64,000 nucleotides of DNA from Salinimicrobium profundisediminis (GTDB taxonomy: Bacteria; Bacteroidota; Bacteroidia; Flavobacteriales; Flavobacteriaceae): NCBI RefSeq assembly GCF_026241755.1, contig NZ_JAPJDA010000008.1:1-64000 (forward strand), written 5' to 3'. The stretch's first letter is position 1. The number at the start of each line of letters is the position of its first letter. This document shows, in pieces, positions 16,782 to 29,040 of this stretch. The notes beneath the pieces are model-generated. The model saw only the letters and a list, made by a program, of their open reading frames with translations. It was not told where the DNA came from and made no database searches. The translations under genes and the position numbers were made by a program.

Positions 16782-18596
16782 ATGAACATCATCAAGTCAG
16801 TTTTTTTGGTATTTGCATTTTTCTTCCTGGATGCTCCAATGTGGGCTCAAAATCCTGTAGATCAAAATTTTTCCGATAAAATAACAGGACAGGATGAATT
16901 TCCAGAGACTTACTCTGAAATATCGAACCCCATTCCTACTCCGGTGCATTTGTGGCAGAATAAGCGTCAAAATGTAATAGGCTGGGGAAACACTGATACT
17001 CGCTACAAAAAAGAGGAACCAGCCAGGGTCGGGGATATTTCCAATAAGGTTGAGATGACCGGCTGGAAGGGTGAGCGGGTATCTGCCCAATTCGTGGTTT
17101 CGGCAGTTAAATCTCCTTTAGAACTTTCCTTTGAAGTGAGCGATTTAGTGCATAACAGTAATAAAAAGTGGAGAATAGAACAGAGAACTATTTCTACAGG
17201 GTTTGTGCGCTATGTAATGACCGATGAACTCAATAAAGATAAAAAAGGAGCATGCGGTCACCGAAACGCTAAAGATTTTGATTCTACCCTTGTGGCCGAC
17301 CCTATAGATCATCTCACTAAAAGCCTTTTAATTCCTAAAAATTCGACCCGTCCCGGATGGGTGAAAATATGGATCCCTCAAAATGCTTTTCCCGGAAGCT
17401 ATACAGGAACCTTAAAAGTACTGGATGGCAAAAAAGTCATAAAAAAACTGAGAATTGAGATTAACGTCAAAGACCGAAAAATACCAACCCCTCAAAAATG
17501 GCGTTTTCACCTCGATCTTTGGCAAAACCCTTACGCTGCTGCACGTTACTATCAAACCGAACTGTGGAGTAAGGCTCATTTTGAAGCTATGGAAAAAGAT
17601 ATTCAGCATTACGCCAATGCCGGAGGAAAATCTATTACTGCCTCTATTATGAATAAACCCTGGAACGGACAAACCTATGACCCCTTTCAATCTATGGTGA
17701 CCTGGAAGCGGAAAATAAATGGGCAATGGGAATTTGGCTTTACCGCTTTTGATAAGTGGGTAGAGTTCATAATAAAAATGGGCGTAGATAAACAAATTAA
17801 CTGCTATTCCATGGTGCCATGGCGGTTATCCTTTGAATATTTTGATGAAGCCAGTAATTCTATGAAAATTGTAGAAACGGAACCCGGGGAAAAAGAATAT
17901 GAAGAAATGTGGGGCGCAATGCTCACCTCATTTGCCGCCCATCTCAAAGAAAAAGGCTGGTTTCACAAAACCTATATTTCTATGGACGAGCGCCCTATGG
18001 AAGTGATGCAGGAAACCATAAAGGTCATTAAAGCAGCCGATGCAAATTTCAAGATTTCATTTGCAGGTGGAAACCATCCAGAATTATATGAAGAAATTGA
18101 TGACTACTGTCTTTCTATGGAAGAGTCATTTCCCCAGGAAGTTAAGGAGGAGCGTAAAAACAATAGCAAGATTAGTACTTTTTATACCAGTTGTGCACAT
18201 GCTGCTCCCAACAGTTTTACTTTTAGTCCGCCGGCCGAGAGCGAATGGTATGGCTGGTATGCAGCTTCACAAGGTCTTGATGGATACCTGCGTTGGGCTT
18301 ATGCCAGCTGGGTTAAAGAACCTTTACTAGACAGCAGGTTTACTACCTGGGCTGCGGGAGACACCTATTTTGTTTATCCCGGTGGAAGGACTTCCATAAG
18401 ATTTGAAAAACTCCTTGCAGGCATTCAGGCGTATGAAAAAATTCTGATTTTGAAAGAAGAATTCAGAAATACCAATAATCAAAAGGCTCTAAAAGAATTG
18501 GAGGAAATCCTGCATCTTTTCAGTAATAACAACTTTGACCAAACCACTGCTTCCGAAGTAATAGAGAAAGCAAAGCTTGTAATCAATTCCTTTTAG
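16782..18596 (+). CDS. GH123-like beta-N-acetylgalactosaminidase (DUF4091)
   Basis: GH123 enzymes remove terminal beta-GalNAc, typically from glycosphingolipids, by substrate-assisted catalysis with an Asp-Glu pair. This 604-residue protein has a signal peptide (ending MWAQ), an N-terminal beta-sandwich (about 50-230), then the catalytic domain. The Asp-Glu pair is in YISMDERPMEV, about residues 401-402. SEWYGWYAASQGLDGYLRWA and DTYFVYPGGRTSIRFEKL are typical C-terminal DUF4091/GH123 motifs. It is 73 bases after the GH27 gene and ends the plus-strand PUL operon, converging on the GH2 gene. Function is by family; no ligand is proven. Confidence 0.88.
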   Translation: MNIIKSVFLVFAFFFLDAPMWAQNPVDQNFSDKITGQDEFPETYSEISNPIPTPVHLWQNKRQNVIGWGNTDTRYKKEEPARVGDISNKVEMTGWKGERVSAQFVVSAVKSPLELSFEVSDLVHNSNKKWRIEQRTISTGFVRYVMTDELNKDKKGACGHRNAKDFDSTLVADPIDHLTKSLLIPKNSTRPGWVKIWIPQNAFPGSYTGTLKVLDGKKVIKKLRIEINVKDRKIPTPQKWRFHLDLWQNPYAAARYYQTELWSKAHFEAMEKDIQHYANAGGKSITASIMNKPWNGQTYDPFQSMVTWKRKINGQWEFGFTAFDKWVEFIIKMGVDKQINCYSMVPWRLSFEYFDEASNSMKIVETEPGEKEYEEMWGAMLTSFAAHLKEKGWFHKTYISMDERPMEVMQETIKVIKAADANFKISFAGGNHPELYEEIDDYCLSMEESFPQEVKEERKNNSKISTFYTSCAHAAPNSFTFSPPAESEWYGWYAASQGLDGYLRWAYASWVKEPLLDSRFTTWAAGDTYFVYPGGRTSIRFEKLLAGIQAYEKILILKEEFRNTNNQKALKELEEILHLFSNNNFDQTTASEVIEKAKLVINSF

Positions 18597-18621
18597 AAGG
18601 CCTGATGTACCCAAAAAAGCT

Positions 18622-18644
18622 TGTCAAAAATGGCATTTTTCACC
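18622..18644. repeat. Dispersed palindrome, copy 2
   Basis: The left arm TGTCAAAAATG is perfect. The right arm CATTTTTCACC lacks the GA of the consensus. It lies 25 bases after the GH123 stop. It belongs to the family described at 42209. Confidence 0.65.
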
Positions 18645-18840
18645 TGAAGAATTCCTCTACATAACCTCCATAACCTTCAAATTTTGTGGAGGATTAAGCC
18701 TATATATTCTCCTGTTCAGCCAGTAAATAAAGGCTGATCTTGACCATGAGCGGAATTGTGTCCTATTCCTTGAGACACTTAGAAGATGCGGATTCAATAT
18801 TCATTAATAAGTAGCTCCTTTTTTTTTTTAAACATAAAGA

Positions 18841-18879
18841 AGCCTGCCAGATTTAGGTAAGGTCAAAATCTGACAGGCT
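18841..18879 (-). terminator. Terminator of the minus-strand GH2 gene
   Basis: Two 14-base arms (AGCCTGCCAGATTT at 18841-18854 and AAATCTGACAGGCT at 18866-18879) pair at 13 of 14 positions around an 11-base loop. On the minus strand they are followed by TTCTTTATGTTT. The hairpin begins 23 bases after the GH2 stop. Confidence 0.75.
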
Positions 18880-18901
18880 GCACTACTGCTCAACCAAAAA
18901 T

Positions 18902-22057
<3,156 letters not shown>

Positions 22058-22079
22058 TTAGCTTCGGAAAAAATATTCA

Positions 22080-22101
22080 GTTGAAATGACATTTTTGGAA
22101 C
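22080..22101. repeat. Degenerate dispersed palindrome
   Basis: TGAAATGACATTTTTGGAA keeps the central half (CATTTTTG) but has lost most of the left arm. It lies about 50 bases upstream of the GH2 start. Confidence 0.4.
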
Positions 22102-22206
22102 CTCCGGGTATTTTCCATTCCAGCTGAAGTTTTTGTTTCTTCCCACATCATCATACCACAAACCAACAACCAAAATAAATATAAAATTAGGATGCACTTC
22201 TTATAA

Positions 22207-22235
22207 AGTTCCTGTCCTGTACCAGGACAGGAACT
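22207..22235 (-). terminator. Terminator after GH109
   Basis: Arms AGTTCCTGTCCTG (22207-22219) and CAGGACAGGAACT (22223-22235) are perfectly complementary over 13 bases with a 3-base loop. On the minus strand, TTATAAG follows. It lies about 95 bases after the GH109 stop. Confidence 0.7.
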
Positions 22236-22330
22236 ATTACAAGGGATACACGAAAGTACATACTAAGGAGGTAAAAACACATCTGGTTACAGAAAGACTT
22301 TCATTTAAAATTTAGGAAACTTAACAGCTC

Positions 22331-23809
22331 CTATTCAACAGATAATTGCTTGCTGTTTGCTTTTCTATCTAAATTTCTTACTCCGGTAGTACCTCCGCCT
22401 TCTAAAGTTAAATTCACAGGTTTGTTAGTTTTCCAGGCCCCACGAGTAAAATCTGGTACTTCAATAGAATTAGATTTATTGGCAATAGACCATTCACTCA
22501 ATGAAGTTATACTACTCCAGGCAGCGGCATCATAAACATCCATATCCATGGGAAGTCCATTTCTAAGACAGTCAATCAACCTCCAGTCCATCATAAAATC
22601 CATCCCCCCATGGCCGCCAACTTTTTTAGCCATTTCTCCAACTTTACGTACAATTTCGGGAGTATATTTCTCTTCAAGTTCTTTCATTTTATCTGCATCG
22701 GCGATCTCATGACCAAAAGCAATGTGCTGTAAAGGCCATTTTTGGGCGAAACACTTGGTACCGCTTAACATATGAATACGGGAATAAGGTCGGGGTGAAC
22801 TAATATCATGCTGAATCATGATGGTACGACCCTTATTAGTTTTGATAAGCTGGATGTCCATATTTCCCCTCATATTGGCTCCCACAAATTGTTTTAAATC
22901 GGGGTTTTTTTCAGCTTCTTCTTCAATTCTTTTGCTCAGGGTAAAATCGTCACTCATTATAGAGGTAAGAAAGTCCATCTTATCTCCTCTATTAATATCC
23001 ATAGCCTGACAAATTGGACCTAAACCATGAGTAGGATATACGTTGGCATGACGTTTATTTTCCTTGAGTCGCCAGTAATTATCATAAGCACCATCGGTCA
23101 TTTTATCATCCTGAGGCCGGTTAAAGTGCCAGTAATCAAGATCGTGGATATACGCCCCTTCCCCATGTACAAGATCTCCAAAAACACCCTGCCTTGCCAT
23201 GTTAAGGGTCATTAACTCAAAAAAGTCATAGCAGCAATTTTCAAGAATCACACAATGTTTGCGGGTTCTTTCAGAAGTTTCAACAATTTGCCAGCATTCC
23301 TCCAGGGTACGTGCAGTAGAAACTTCAACAGCCGTATGCTTACCGTTTTCCATAGCTTCAAGAGCAATGGGTATGTGCCATTCCCAGGAAGTAACAATAT
23401 ACACCAGGTCAATATTATCACTTTGGCACATCTCTATATACCCCTTTTCACCATTTACGTATTCAGCTGCTTTTGGTAATCCGGCTTTCTTCAGTATTTC
23501 CTGTCCTCCATCAACAGCAGCCTGCCGGGTATCACAAAGCGCTGTAATTTCTACACCTTCAATAAAAGTCATTCTCTCTACAGCCCCTGCCCCACGATCT
23601 CCAATCCCCACAATCCCTATCCGAACAGTATCAAGTGCAGGTGCAGCATAACCCGACATATTAAAATTCATAGCCGGCCGCCTGCTTGCAGCAGCTTTAA
23701 TTTGCGATAATTTCTCCTCGCTGGCACAGGATTTTAAAAATGCCCCGGTAGCAATAGCGCCCGATCCAAGGGCCATATTTCTTAAAAACGATCTGCGATC
23801 TGCACTCAT
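22331..23809 (-). CDS. GH109 NAD-dependent alpha-N-acetylgalactosaminidase (Gfo/Idh/MocA fold), Tat-exported
   Basis: GH109 enzymes remove alpha-GalNAc (for example blood-group A or Tn structures) through an NAD-dependent oxidation-elimination route. The 492-residue protein opens with a twin-arginine signal (DRRSFLRNMALGSGAIATGA), fitting export of a folded, NAD-loaded enzyme. A Cys at about 29 might be lipidated. The Rossmann motif is VRIGIVGIGDRGAGAVERM (about 61-80). Family motifs include CCYDFFELMTLNMARQGVFG, AYIHDLDYWHFNRP, YWRLKENKRHANVYPTHGLG and CQAMDINRGDKMDFL. A TATTTTTG box lies 73 bases upstream. It lies between a sialate esterase and a beta-galactosidase. Confidence 0.9.
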   Translation of the reverse strand: MSADRRSFLRNMALGSGAIATGAFLKSCASEEKLSQIKAAASRRPAMNFNMSGYAAPALDTVRIGIVGIGDRGAGAVERMTFIEGVEITALCDTRQAAVDGGQEILKKAGLPKAAEYVNGEKGYIEMCQSDNIDLVYIVTSWEWHIPIALEAMENGKHTAVEVSTARTLEECWQIVETSERTRKHCVILENCCYDFFELMTLNMARQGVFGDLVHGEGAYIHDLDYWHFNRPQDDKMTDGAYDNYWRLKENKRHANVYPTHGLGPICQAMDINRGDKMDFLTSIMSDDFTLSKRIEEEAEKNPDLKQFVGANMRGNMDIQLIKTNKGRTIMIQHDISSPRPYSRIHMLSGTKCFAQKWPLQHIAFGHEIADADKMKELEEKYTPEIVRKVGEMAKKVGGHGGMDFMMDWRLIDCLRNGLPMDMDVYDAAAWSSITSLSEWSIANKSNSIEVPDFTRGAWKTNKPVNLTLEGGGTTGVRNLDRKANSKQLSVE

Positions 23810-23881
23810 AATAGATATTTTTATTTATTGTTGATTTTTTCTTTGCTGAAGAATGGTTAATTAATGATGAAACCTGATTCT

Positions 23882-23889
23882 CAAAAATA
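23882..23889 (-). promoter_or_regulatory. Candidate -7 box for GH109
   Basis: On the minus strand this reads TATTTTTG, an exact TAnnTTTG box, 73 bases before the ATG at 23809. I see no clear -33 TTG at the expected distance. The 284-base gap around it is extremely AT-rich. Confidence 0.4.
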
Positions 23890-24048
23890 TAAAAAAGTAT
23901 TAAAATATTCGATAATGAAAGTTAAAATTTCATTTTAGTAAGAAAATTAAAAGAATAAAAATTTCGTTATCTTATTTAAAACTTAAAAATCAATTTTATT
24001 CCCTGAAGGCTTTAAAGTTTTAATACATTCTATTAGTCCATTTTGTAA

Positions 24049-24072
24049 GGTGTCAAAAATGACATTTTAGGA
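24049..24072. repeat. Dispersed palindrome, copy 3
   Basis: GGTGTCAAAAATG is intact on the left; the right arm is shortened (CATTTTAGGAG). It lies about 20 bases after the sialate esterase stop, in the gap before GH109. Confidence 0.65.
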
Positions 24073-24093
24073 GTCTCTATTTACGCTTGCTGT

Positions 24094-25620
24094 TTAATCT
24101 ACTCCAATTTGAAAAGTGGAAGCCGGCAACTGCTCACTGTTCATAAGGTTTCCTGAAGAATAGGGAAGCCAGCCATAGTATATCATTTCAGGCTTTTGAG
24201 AGGTTTTTATAATGATTCTGGTCCCGTCGATTATACCCGGTACAGGATGTTTTCCGTTTAAAGAAAAACCTTGAACGGCTTCTTCCCCTGGCGTTTTTAA
24301 GCCTCCTGCGGTGTGTGCAAAATTGATGATCACTTTCCCCTGAGAATAGGACGCCCCTATAGGTAAAGGACCAGAAACTTCAATATTCTTGTTATAATCA
24401 TTGCGCAATGCCCACCGCGCCAACCTTTCACCTATCACTTTTTTGTTGCGTGGATGTACATCATTTTTGTTACCCACATCACTACTTACCGCCATGCCAG
24501 CATGTTTTATTTCCTGTAACAGAAGCCGTTGCAGATTGCGAAACAGTGGCCAATACTGCGACTTATAATTGGTAGTATCTATAGAAGAAAGCTGTACCCA
24601 ATAAAAAGGCAGGGAGTTTTGATGCCATTTTTCCCGATAACTTTTAATCAGTAATTTCTGTAATTGGGGGTACTCTAAAACTCGTGGTAACTCCTGAGCA
24701 TTACTTTCTCCCTGATACCATAAAACGCCTTTTATGGGCATATTTACAATAGGCTTGACTCCAGATTCATAGATAAATCCGGGTTTGTAAGCGTGATTGG
24801 CCCCTGTTTGGTTACTATACAAAGCAACTCCTCCAACATTTTGCTCTCCTCTTTCTCTAACCCAAACGGGTAATTCGTCATTTTCGAGCCAATTCCCAGA
24901 AATTTTATTTCGAAACTTTCGGTCTTTTAAAAGCGTTTCTTCGGAAATGAAGGCTTCGATTGGAGCACCACCAACAGCTAGATTTATGAGGCCTACCGGA
25001 ATGTTTTCATGTTGAAGTATTTCTTTTCCGAAGTAATAGCCTACAGCACTTAATTTCGCCACCTGCGGCAGTGCACTCTCCTCCCAGCTACCCCTAAAAA
25101 AACCGGCAGGATGCAGTTTTTCAAGATCTTCTTCAGAGTATTTTTCACCATAAATACCTTTACCAACATATTGTGGATTATAAAAGCGAAGTGCAGAACC
25201 AGCGAGCTGTTCCTTTTCGGTTTCATAATGCATCTCCTGCCCCAGCGACCATTCCATATTTGACTGACCCGCTAACAGCCACACATCTCCAATGAGAATA
25301 TTCGAATACTCCAAAGAATCGGTTTTGGTGTAAACCGATAAAACCCGGGGGACGGCATTGCCCGGCAAGGCTGAAAAAGAGACCTGCCAGGATGAATCGG
25401 CACTGGTTTCTACTTCTTTCACTTCTGAAGAAAATTTGACCTGTACAATTTCTCCAGGGAGGTATTCCCCCCATATAACAATGGGCATGTCTCGTTGCAA
25501 CACCATATTATCTGAAAAGATATATGGCATGGTAACCTGGGAATACCCAGTTAAATGGAGAGCCAAAAATGTCAATATTGTGTACCATTTTTGAAATAAA
25601 AATTTACTCTTGATCATCAT
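24094..25620 (-). CDS. Sialate O-acetylesterase (SGNH-type)
   Basis: Removes O-acetyl groups from sialic acids so that sialidase can act. The 508-residue protein has a signal peptide (LTFLALHLTGYSQ) and the family opening MPYIFSDNMVLQRDMPIVIWG, followed by a beta-sandwich. The SGNH block I is LLAGQSNMEWSLGQEM, with the nucleophile Ser near residue 120. GVLWYQGESNA near residue 300 and NDVHPRNKKVIGERLA near residue 390 supply the remaining motifs and the catalytic Asp-x-His. It lies downstream of GH33 and GH20 on the same strand but after a strong terminator. The pairing with a GH33 sialidase supports the substrate. Confidence 0.92.
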   Translation of the reverse strand: MMIKSKFLFQKWYTILTFLALHLTGYSQVTMPYIFSDNMVLQRDMPIVIWGEYLPGEIVQVKFSSEVKEVETSADSSWQVSFSALPGNAVPRVLSVYTKTDSLEYSNILIGDVWLLAGQSNMEWSLGQEMHYETEKEQLAGSALRFYNPQYVGKGIYGEKYSEEDLEKLHPAGFFRGSWEESALPQVAKLSAVGYYFGKEILQHENIPVGLINLAVGGAPIEAFISEETLLKDRKFRNKISGNWLENDELPVWVRERGEQNVGGVALYSNQTGANHAYKPGFIYESGVKPIVNMPIKGVLWYQGESNAQELPRVLEYPQLQKLLIKSYREKWHQNSLPFYWVQLSSIDTTNYKSQYWPLFRNLQRLLLQEIKHAGMAVSSDVGNKNDVHPRNKKVIGERLARWALRNDYNKNIEVSGPLPIGASYSQGKVIINFAHTAGGLKTPGEEAVQGFSLNGKHPVPGIIDGTRIIIKTSQKPEMIYYGWLPYSSGNLMNSEQLPASTFQIGVD

Positions 25621-25640
25621 ATAGCTTCAGGATATTATAA

Positions 25641-25690
25641 AAAAACTCCTGTTCATTGAAAGTTGAAAATTTCGCTGAACAGGAGTTTTT
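25641..25690 (-). terminator. Terminator between GH20 and the sialate esterase
   Basis: AAAAACTCCTGTTC (25641-25654) and GAACAGGAGTTTTT (25677-25690) form a perfect 14-base stem with a 22-base loop. On the minus strand a run of seven T then ATAAT follows. It lies 26 bases after the GH20 stop and 20 bases before the esterase start, so the esterase would depend on read-through or a promoter I cannot see. Confidence 0.8.
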
Positions 25691-25715
25691 AGACTCACAT
25701 CAAACAAGTGTAGGG

Positions 25716-27377
25716 TTATTGTTGTTTACCTTCTGTTAAATTTTGCTCCTCTTCAAATACATGAGTGGCATAGTTATAACCAAGCGCCTCATAACGCTCT
25801 TTCATTACCTCCAGTCTTGACAGGAAGCCTTCCCAATCTTTTTTCGCAGAGGGTGTCCAGTTCACTTCAGATAAAGCTGTGAGCCGGGGTAAAACCATGT
25901 ATTCTACATGATCGGTTGTTTTTATATATTCTGTCCACAAATTTGCCTGAGCTCCTAAAATATGCTTTGCTTGCTCTTCTGAGAGTTCTTCTGGCACAGG
26001 GTTGAAAGAATAAACTTTTTCAACAGGCACAAAACCACCTATTCCCAGGGGTTCATCTTCATTTTTGGACTGATAATAATCAAAATACAGGTGATCGTTA
26101 GGGGTCATTACTACATCGTGACCCTGTTTAGCCGCTTCTATACCACCTTTAGAGCCTCTCCAGGACATTACTGTGGCATTAGGTGCCAAACCACCTTCAA
26201 GGATCTCGTCCCAACCTATAATTTGCCGACCATTTTCATTAAGAAACTTTTCGATTCGTTGTATAAAATAACTCTGTAATTCATGTTCATCCTTCAAACC
26301 TTCACGTTTGATCACCGCCTGTGCCTGTGCACTCTCTTCCCACTCCTTTTTAGGAGCTTCATCTCCCCCAATATGTATATATTCACTCGGGAACAACTCC
26401 ATCACCTCTGTAAGCACATCTTCCAGGAACTCAAAAGTTTCTTCTTTAGGAGCAAAAATTGTAGGAAAAACACCCCATTTAGTTTCCACTTCATAAGGTC
26501 CTGTACCATTCCCTAACTCCGGGTATGCAGCTAAAGCGGCTGTAGCATGGCCGGGCATTTCAATTTCTGGAATTATCGTAATGTGCCTGGCTGCAGCGTA
26601 AGCCACTATTTCTTTCACCTCCTCCTGGGTATAAAAACCTCCATATTCTTTTCCGTCATTTTCATCCCAGTTCTTTTCAACCATAGTCCCTTTTCTTACC
26701 GAACCTATTTCAGTAAGTTTCGGATATTTTTTAATCTCAATACGCCAGCCCTGATCTTCGGTTAAATGCCAGTGAAAACGGTTCATTTTATGTAGCGCGA
26801 GTAAATCGACATACTTTTTTATAAATTCTACCGGGAACATGTGACGACCCACATCCAGGTGCATTCCGCGATAAGAGAATTGAGGAGCATCTTCTATTTC
26901 AACAGCGGGGATAGTCAAACTTTCAACTTGTCCTACTTCAGCTGATGGAGGCATCAACAAGCGTAAAGACTGAATTCCGTAAAAAACCCCTTGTGGTGTT
27001 TTTCCGGAAATTTCTATTTGATCAAAGCTAACCTTCAGCCTGTAACCTTCTTCTTCCTGAATTTCAGAATCAAGTTTGAGAACAATGACATGATCATTTT
27101 TTTCTGTAGAAGTTGTAGTTTCTATCTTAAACCCTGAAGCTGTAGAAAGCATCTCAGCCAGGAAAGCAGCCTCTTTAGATAGCGTATCTTCTGTAACAAT
27201 GTGTGTGTTGTCATCTACTAAAAACCTGCCCTTCGCGGTGTTCATATTAACAGGAAGTGGTATTATGGCATAGTCTTCAGGAGTATTTTCAACGTCTTTA
27301 AACTCCGTGTATGATTTCCCTGTTTCACAAGAGCTAATCATAATTAGTAAAAGTAGAAATGGTAAAATATTTTTCAT
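25716..27377 (-). CDS. GH20 beta-N-acetylhexosaminidase, lipoprotein
   Basis: Canonical exo-hexosaminidase releasing terminal GlcNAc/GalNAc. The 553-residue protein starts with a lipoprotein signal (MKNILPFLLLLIMISSC, Cys at 17). A GH20b domain (about 35-160) is followed by the catalytic barrel with FSYRGMHLDVGRHMFPVEFI and MNRFHWHLTEDQGWRIEIK. The catalytic Asp-Glu pair is in IHIGGDEAPKKEW, about residues 339-340. GWDEILEGGLAPNATVMSWRG and ALSEVNWTP complete the family signature. It is 52 bases after the sialidase gene and probably cotranscribed with it. This is the only one of the three GH20 proteins here with the full canonical motif set. Confidence 0.95.
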   Translation of the reverse strand: MKNILPFLLLLIMISSCETGKSYTEFKDVENTPEDYAIIPLPVNMNTAKGRFLVDDNTHIVTEDTLSKEAAFLAEMLSTASGFKIETTTSTEKNDHVIVLKLDSEIQEEEGYRLKVSFDQIEISGKTPQGVFYGIQSLRLLMPPSAEVGQVESLTIPAVEIEDAPQFSYRGMHLDVGRHMFPVEFIKKYVDLLALHKMNRFHWHLTEDQGWRIEIKKYPKLTEIGSVRKGTMVEKNWDENDGKEYGGFYTQEEVKEIVAYAAARHITIIPEIEMPGHATAALAAYPELGNGTGPYEVETKWGVFPTIFAPKEETFEFLEDVLTEVMELFPSEYIHIGGDEAPKKEWEESAQAQAVIKREGLKDEHELQSYFIQRIEKFLNENGRQIIGWDEILEGGLAPNATVMSWRGSKGGIEAAKQGHDVVMTPNDHLYFDYYQSKNEDEPLGIGGFVPVEKVYSFNPVPEELSEEQAKHILGAQANLWTEYIKTTDHVEYMVLPRLTALSEVNWTPSAKKDWEGFLSRLEVMKERYEALGYNYATHVFEEEQNLTEGKQQ

Positions 27378-27429
27378 ATCAATAAATTTAGAAACGATTT
27401 AATCGGCAAAAATTGAATTCTATAATAAT

Positions 27430-28569
27430 TTATTCTTTGTTAATACTGTCTTCACCATTAGTCAGCCATTCCAAAGAAAAGCTGGTAAAAGAGTTCTCTT
27501 TATAATCATCTTTTTCAAAAAAGACTCCTATTTCACCATTTTCAAGTATTGTCATCGACGAATATGCCGCACCACCTGTATAAATAGTTTTCCCTTCACT
27601 CCAGGTTTCACCTTCATCATAACTAATTCTAACCGTTAAATTCTTACGAGCTTTTGCATCGTTGGAATTGGAAAATAAAAGCCTGTTTTTATCGTCTCCA
27701 TCCTCAACAGAAGTATAACGGAGAATACTGGCATTGTTTCCAGGATCCACAAGGATTTCTTCGGTTTTTGTATTCCAAGTTTTTCCTTTATCTTCCGAAA
27801 TATGTACATAACGGTGACCTTCCCCTGTATTCACACGGGAGTTGATCATATAATCTCCATTACTTAGCTGTATTACTTTAGACTCATCGGCCGGTGTTAC
27901 AGGAGAGTCGATAAGGAACCAGGTGTCTCCATGATCGTCGCTGGCAAATAAATAAACGCCTTCTTTTAATCTTACAAGAGTGTGCAATAACCTTCCTTCT
28001 GAAGTTTGAATACCCCTGCCCGAAGTAATAAACTTAAAATCGTTGTGCCATTCTTCTTTGGAGATCTGAGCAGTGATATCTTTGGGGCTGGTCCAGGTTT
28101 TCCCATTGTCGCTACTTTTCATAACATGCAAGTAGTACACATCCTTTTCTTTATCCAGGTCCATATAATTGTAGAACAGGAAAACCTCCCCGGTTTGTTC
28201 ATCGACAATCATTGAAGGGTCTGAAGCTGACCGGCCTTCGGGAAAATCTATGACGGTTTCTTTAGTGGTCCAGGTCTTACCGTTATCGGCACTTCTACGC
28301 TGCACAATATTTATATTCCCACTACCACGAAGGTCTGCACAGGAAGGAACCCGTTCATCAATAGCGGCAATTAAATCTCCATTTGGAGCTGTCACCAATG
28401 CCGGAATACGATAACAGGAAATATCCGGATTGTTTTCTGCACTAAAAAGATTGTGAAACACCAAATCCTTAGATATATTTTCTTGTGACGGCTTGGGTGT
28501 TTTAGAGGAAGTGAACGAATTGCAGGCACTAAGAGCAGCAAAAGTCAAAATAAGCAGAGGCTTTTTCAT
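27430..28569 (-). CDS. nanH: GH33 exo-alpha-sialidase, lipoprotein
   Basis: Removes terminal sialic acid from glycoconjugates. The 379-residue protein has a lipoprotein signal (MKKPLLILTFAALSAC, Cys at 16). The arginine-containing FRIP-type motif is YRIPALVTAPNGD (about residues 57-69). Five Asp-box repeats of the form S-x-D-x-G-x-T-W mark the propeller blades: SADNGKTW, SSDNGKTW, SDDHGDTW, SEDKGKTW and SYDEGETW. The conserved Glu/Tyr region lies between blades 4 and 6. It is the first gene of the minus-strand PUL transcript with a TATCTTTG box about 110 bases upstream, and is followed by GH20 and the sialate esterase. Confidence 0.95.
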   Translation of the reverse strand: MKKPLLILTFAALSACNSFTSSKTPKPSQENISKDLVFHNLFSAENNPDISCYRIPALVTAPNGDLIAAIDERVPSCADLRGSGNINIVQRRSADNGKTWTTKETVIDFPEGRSASDPSMIVDEQTGEVFLFYNYMDLDKEKDVYYLHVMKSSDNGKTWTSPKDITAQISKEEWHNDFKFITSGRGIQTSEGRLLHTLVRLKEGVYLFASDDHGDTWFLIDSPVTPADESKVIQLSNGDYMINSRVNTGEGHRYVHISEDKGKTWNTKTEEILVDPGNNASILRYTSVEDGDDKNRLLFSNSNDAKARKNLTVRISYDEGETWSEGKTIYTGGAAYSSMTILENGEIGVFFEKDDYKENSFTSFSLEWLTNGEDSINKE

Positions 28570-29040
28570 TATAGGCGATTTATATATGTAGGGTATAGAA
28601 TTTAAAATTTATGACACCAACCCTCCTTATGGAGATGCAATTAAAACCTGAAAATTTTGCCTGAGATAACCTTCAGAAACTCAAAGATAGCATTTAACTC
28701 AAAAATTCCGTTAAATTTGAAAACAATTTCTTTTGTATCCTTTTTATTTTAACTTTCGAATTACTTGTAGATAGAAACTATTATCTTTATTAAAGATTTA
28801 AACAAAAGTTTTAGTGAATTTCTTTTAGTGCAAAAACTGAAAGAAGTACTTAAAAATATAAAGACTCAGAAGGACTTGATTAACAGTTTAGCAAGGTTAA
28901 CAAAACTTATAAAAATAAAATAATAGCCTGAAGTATCTCCAAATACCAAACAACACCCTCAGCCAATTTTTGAATTTCATTTATAGTCTACATCGCGAAT
29001 GAACCATAGCAGATTACTTTCAACTTACAACCTTCACCTC
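28570..29040. other. Divergent intergenic region between GH33 and the 890-residue GH20
   Basis: About 430-470 AT-rich bases. It holds the minus-strand -7 box at 28682-28689 and a plus-strand near-match TAACTTTC at about 28750. I see no palindrome copy, no gene and no regulator. Control of both transcripts is likely to sit here. Confidence 0.5.
28682..28689 (-). promoter_or_regulatory. Candidate -7 box for the GH33-led operon
   Basis: On the minus strand this reads TATCTTTG, an exact TAnnTTTG box. It is 113 bases before the GH33 ATG. A properly spaced -33 TTG is not evident. Confidence 0.45.

Larger units (their letters stand above)
18597..18901. other. Convergent intergenic region between GH123 and GH2
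   Basis: This 305-base gap holds a dispersed-palindrome copy (18622-18644) and a strong hairpin terminator for the minus-strand GH2 gene (18841-18879). A run of about ten T precedes the terminator on the plus strand. No gene is seen. Confidence 0.7.
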
